Source: a bacterium
GTDB lineage: Bacteria; UBP18; UBA7526
Assembly: GCA_030615855.1 (NCBI GenBank)
Contig: JAUWYL010000014.1
Coordinates: 1-32,940 of the forward strand
DNA length: 32,940 nt
Direction: 5' to 3'
The position numbers and the translations under genes were made by a program. Shown here one piece after another: positions 30,324 to 32,940 of the stretch. Position 1 is the first letter of the stretch. Each line of letters begins with the position of its first letter. A model generated the notes under the pieces. It had not been told where the DNA came from, did not search any database, and saw only the letters and a list, made by a program, of their open reading frames with translations.

Positions 30324-31042
30324 TGAGTCTTAAGGACTAGGACCTCTTCTAAGCTGCTCAGGTTTACTTCTGGGATAACAACTATCTTCAAGAAGAGGTC
30401 CTGGGGATGGGGAGGTTCTATTTTCTTTACTCTTCCTATGGCCAGACCCTTAGGGAAGAGCCCGCCTTCTAAACCAGAGGTGATGACTAGATCCCCCTCC
30501 CGGACATCTGCCCCTAAGGGGAGATACTTCAAGATGAGATACTTTCCCTTTCCCTGGATTACTCCCTGAATACGACTCCTCTGAACTAAAGCACCGATCT
30601 CGCTTCCCGGATCGGTGATGAGCAAAACCTGGGAAGAGTTTTTATTCGCCTTAATTACTCTTCCTGCCAGGCCCTTTGGGGTAATTACTACAGAATTCTT
30701 TTCTACTCCCCACTTTTCCCCTCTATCGAGAAGAAGGGCATGGAACCAGTTGCTTGGCTCCCGGGCAATGACAGAAGAGACCAGACCCTCATAGATGGAA
30801 TGCTCCTTTAGGTCCAAGAGCCTCCGTAACCTCTTATTTTCCTCTTCGACCTCAAGCAAGAACCTCTCTTTTCCTTGGACTGGCACTTCTTTCGGTCCAG
30901 AAGGTGCCCTGGCCAGGACCTTCACTGGCAGGTAGATAATGGTGGTTAGGCCCTCCTCTAATTTAGTACCCCGCTTCTTAGAGAGCAAAAAAAAGAGAGC
31001 TATTAAAATAAGCAAAACTAAAACAAAAACTTTCTTCTTCAT
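30320..31042 (-). CDS. mreC: Rod-shape protein MreC
   Basis: 240 residues. It has one N-terminal membrane helix (about 4-20, KVFVLVLLILIALFFLL), then a coiled coil (about 60-80, LLEVEEENKRLRRLLDLKE), then the paired beta-barrel domain (VIAREPSNWFHALLLDRGEKWGV, GLAGRV, SQVLLITDPGSEIGALVQRSR, GDLVITSGLEGGLFPKGL). The periplasmic part activates PBP2/RodA. The closest ribosome-binding-like run (AAAAGGA) is about 12 bases before ATG, so initiation looks weak. It is separated from mreB by a 447-bp repeat region, longer than usual. Confidence 0.94.
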   Translation of the reverse strand: MKKKVFVLVLLILIALFFLLSKKRGTKLEEGLTTIIYLPVKVLARAPSGPKEVPVQGKERFLLEVEEENKRLRRLLDLKEHSIYEGLVSSVIAREPSNWFHALLLDRGEKWGVEKNSVVITPKGLAGRVIKANKNSSQVLLITDPGSEIGALVQRSRIQGVIQGKGKYLILKYLPLGADVREGDLVITSGLEGGLFPKGLAIGRVKKIEPPHPQDLFLKIVVIPEVNLSSLEEVLVLKTQ

Positions 31043-31200
31043 CAGACGCTGATTTCCTTTTACTGCTTACTGCTTGGGCTTACTAGACGCGGATACTCAA
31101 CGTACTTTCCCGCTTCTAGCGGGACCCCGCCATTCGGCGGTGGCGTTTGCCTTGAGGAGTAACCGCTGATAATAAGGAAGCCTCCCCGATTCATCGGGGA
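31043..31200. other. mreC-proximal part of the mreB-mreC gap
   Basis: Non-coding. Two strong hairpins, CCCGCTTCTAGCGGG (31109-31123) and CCGCCATTCGGCGG (31127-31140), sit inside an outer stem formed by ACTCAA and TTGAGGAGT. The block ends in TAATAAGGAAGCC, where the first of the tandem units begins. Confidence 0.6.
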
Positions 31201-31430
31201 GAACCTTGTTATTCGGGCTTCTTTAGTAGAGGGGGCAAGCAAATGCGCGCCCTTATAATAAAGATGCCTTCGCTTTGCGAAGAACTTTGTTATTCCTCCG
31301 CATCTTTAGTAGACGAGGCAAGCGAAGCGCGTCGTCATAATAAAGACGCCTTCGCTTCGCGAAGAACTTTGTTATGCCAGCGCGTCTTTATTAGACAGGG
31401 CAAGTGAAACGCACTGTCATAATCTGCGGT
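31174..31430. repeat. Three tandem copies of an approximately 82-bp folded unit
   Basis: Units start at 31201, 31282 and 31364 (81, 82 and about 67 bp). Each has GAAC(C/T)TTGTTAT, then TTTA(G/T)TAGA, then GGCAAG. Three stems are kept while their bases differ. Outer stem: AAGGAAGCC/GGCTTCTTT, AAAGATGC/GCATCTTT, AAAGACGC/GCGTCTTT. Inner hairpin: TCCCCG..CGGGGA, TTCGC..GCGAA. Second stem: AGGGGGC/GCGCCCT, ACGAGGC/GCGTCGT, ACAGGGC/GCACTGT, with the same internal mismatch position. The bases T/G-TAG just before the second stem resemble the foot of REP elements. Confidence 0.8.
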
Positions 31431-31489
31431 CATTGCTTGATATTCATGCTCTCTCGGATGAAAGCTGTGCGCATCCGGCATCTGCGTCC
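31431..31489. other. Spacer after the mreB stop
   Basis: On the minus strand CGGATG and CATCCG form a 6-bp stem shortly after the mreB stop. No U-run follows, so it is not a convincing terminator. Confidence 0.4.
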
Positions 31490-32530
31490 TCAGTAGCGGT
31501 GATGGATAGGAGCTAAAATGTGCTTTAGGGTATCCAGTTCATCCAGGACCTTACCCGTTCCTAGAACAACTGTAGACATAGGATCCTCATCGAGATTAAC
31601 GGGAAGTCCGGTCTCCTCAGAGAGTAGCCTATCCATTCCCCGGAGCATGGCTCCCCCACCTGCCATCATAATTCCTCTCTCCATAATGTCTGCGGATAGC
31701 TCTGGTGGGGTACGTTCTAAGGTGCTCTTCACCGCCTCCACAATGACCCCTAAGGTTTCTTGTAAGGCTTTTCTTATCTCCTGGGAAGTGATGGTCACTG
31801 TCTTGGGCAAACCTGCTATCAGGTCCCTTCCCTTCACCTCCAGGGTGAGTTCCTCTTTTAAGGGGTAGGCGCTCCCAATCCTTATCTTAATCTCCTCTGC
31901 AGTATGCTCTCCAATAGCCAGGTTATAGGTCTTCTTAAGATAGGCCATAATGGCCTCATCCATCTCATTCCCGGCCACGCGAATCGAGCGATGACAGACG
32001 ATCCCGCCCAATGAGATTACTGCTACCTCACAGGTTCCCCCACCAACATCTACGATCATATTTCCCGCGGGTTCGGCAATGGGGAGTCCGGCTCCAATGG
32101 CGGCAGCCATGGGCTCCTCAATAAGATAAACCTCTCTGGCTCCTGCCTGCCGAGCGGATTCTTCCACCGCCCTCTTCTCCACCCCTGTTATTCCTAAGGG
32201 AACACAGACGATAATTCGGGGTCTTACCAGGGCCCTTCTCTTATGGGCCTTGGTAATGAAGTAGCGTAGCATCTCCTCTGTGACCTCGAAATCGGCGATT
32301 ACTCCGTCCTTCATAGGTCGGATGGCCACGATATTGGCCGGGGTCCTTCCCAGCATCCTTTTGGCATCGCTTCCCACCGCCACTACCTTGCCTGTCTCTT
32401 TCAGGATGGCCACCACGCTTGGTTCCCTCAAAATAATTCCCTGGCCCTTAACATAGGCTAAGGTGGTAGAGGTCCCCAGATCGATGGCCACATCGTTAGA
32501 GAATATTCCCAAGAACCAATCGAATAACAT
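31490..32530 (-). CDS. mreB: Rod-shape-determining actin homologue MreB
   Basis: 346 residues. Filament-forming ATPase that guides side-wall synthesis. Motifs: phosphate-1 [62 protein letters not shown], phosphate-2 [19 protein letters not shown], adenosine motif [15 protein letters not shown]. The N-terminal [11 protein letters not shown] is the membrane-binding helix seen in many MreBs. AAAGGAGG precedes the ATG at good spacing. Head of the mreBCD-mrdA-rodA cluster. The gap upstream contains AGTAACCAGTTTACAG, the end of the composite repeat seen at 22640 and 25653. Confidence 0.97.
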   Translation of the reverse strand: MLFDWFLGIFSNDVAIDLGTSTTLAYVKGQGIILREPSVVAILKETGKVVAVGSDAKRMLGRTPANIVAIRPMKDGVIADFEVTEEMLRYFITKAHKRRALVRPRIIVCVPLGITGVEKRAVEESARQAGAREVYLIEEPMAAAIGAGLPIAEPAGNMIVDVGGGTCEVAVISLGGIVCHRSIRVAGNEMDEAIMAYLKKTYNLAIGEHTAEEIKIRIGSAYPLKEELTLEVKGRDLIAGLPKTVTITSQEIRKALQETLGVIVEAVKSTLERTPPELSADIMERGIMMAGGGAMLRGMDRLLSEETGLPVNLDEDPMSTVVLGTGKVLDELDTLKHILAPIHHRY

Positions 32531-32554
32531 CTTACAACCTCCTTTCAGGTAGGT

Positions 32555-32591
32555 ATTAGTTAACAGTAACCAGTTTACAGTAAAAATTACA
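32555..32591. repeat. Third copy of the composite element's left end
   Basis: AACAGTAACCAGTTTACAGT followed by AAAAATTACAA, matching 25659-25686 closely. The stop codon of the four-helix-bundle gene lies inside it. Confidence 0.65.
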
Positions 32592-32940
32592 AAGAATTGA
32601 TTAGCCCAGTAATCATACTGGTAATCTCTCGACCATCCTTACGTAGGTCTTTAAATACTGCTTTATCAATAAGCGATTGCCTGATTAAGACATTGAATAC
32701 AGAAATACATTCCCTCGTGGAATCTAAAGAAATTCCAAAGTAACGAGCCTTCTCTTTCTTTGATATTTTGCCACTTCCCTCTGCCAGATTGTTTGCAATA
32801 GATAAACCGGCTCTTAAAAGATTATTGCCTATGGAATATTTAAATTCTTTTGGTAGTTTTCTATACACCTCAAAGATTTTATCTATAAACTTTAGGGCAA
32901 ATTGGTAGACCTTTAGCCTTTCAAAATCAAACTGAAAATC
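32587..32940 (-). CDS. Four-helix-bundle protein (23S rRNA IVP / S23 family), N-terminus beyond window
   Basis: 118 codons are open to the window edge; the reading frame continues upstream of the in-frame GTG at 32868 with [20 protein letters not shown], the usual family start, so that GTG is internal. Downstream marks are [20 protein letters not shown] and [20 protein letters not shown]. It belongs to the same broad family as the protein at 20951-21322 but is clearly a different subfamily (A-x-S-x-x-N-x-AEG with a YFG motif). It has no rRNA gene nearby and sits upstream of mreB. Confidence 0.88.
   Translation of the reverse strand, partial: DFQFDFERLKVYQFALKFIDKIFEVYRKLPKEFKYSIGNNLLRAGLSIANNLAEGSGKISKKEKARYFGISLDSTRECISVFNVLIRQSLIDKAVFKDLRKDGREITSMITGLINSL

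Noticed and set aside
31201-31430. Possible CRISPR array between mreB and mreC
   Set aside because: Units are adjoining with changing stems and no constant repeat separated by unique spacers; no cas genes are present.
32866-32868. GTG as the start of the right-edge four-helix-bundle gene
   Set aside because: The frame continues upstream with the family's usual N-terminal sequence, so this codon is an internal Val.

Overview
The window comes from a bacterial chromosome. It carries a complete mreBCD-mrdA-rodA cell-shape cluster followed by the widely conserved order rplU-rpmA-obgE-proB-proA-nadD. Every gene I can support lies on the minus strand, so transcription runs from high to low coordinates. 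An archaeal-type STT3 oligosaccharyltransferase, a C25 (gingipain-type) protease, GLUG/LamG surface proteins and stray four-helix-bundle (23S IVP-type) genes, together with repeat-filled spacers, point to an uncultured candidate-phylum bacterium (Omnitrophota or a similar lineage). That placement is a guess.

From right to left: (1) 32940-26618 holds a partial four-helix-bundle gene, then mreB, mreC, mreD, mrdA (PBP2) and rodA. These build the elongasome. (2) 26571-20298 holds rplU (with a consensus promoter), rpmA, obgE, proB, proA, a second four-helix-bundle gene and nadD. (3) 20189-18143 holds a DegT-family sugar aminotransferase and an ExeA-like AAA ATPase. (4) 17889-13763 holds a secreted beta-helix protein, a 63-residue membrane protein with a perfect ribosome binding site, about 900 bp of non-coding DNA rich in palindromes, a MerR regulator and a small unknown protein. 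(5) 13545-4959 is a tightly coupled operon (two ATGA overlaps) of a GT2 glycosyltransferase, an STT3-like oligosaccharyltransferase and an 1846-residue secreted C25 protease ending in a CFI-box-like C-terminal domain. It is followed by a giant GLUG-repeat/LamG surface protein that runs off the left edge.

The most unusual content is repetitive. Two small elements with terminal inverted repeats and 4-bp target duplications are inserted into the ATGAAG start of two genes and re-create a start codon. Three tandem copies of an approximately 82-bp unit between mreB and mreC keep three stems paired while their sequences differ. Two related elements, in the proB/proA and rplU/rpmA gaps, share flanks but carry their cores in opposite orientation. 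Many gaps contain drifted tandem repeats of about 8 bp, and one such tract lies in frame inside the C25 gene. A 4-bp tract lies in frame in the degT-family gene, and a palindrome lies in frame in mrdA.
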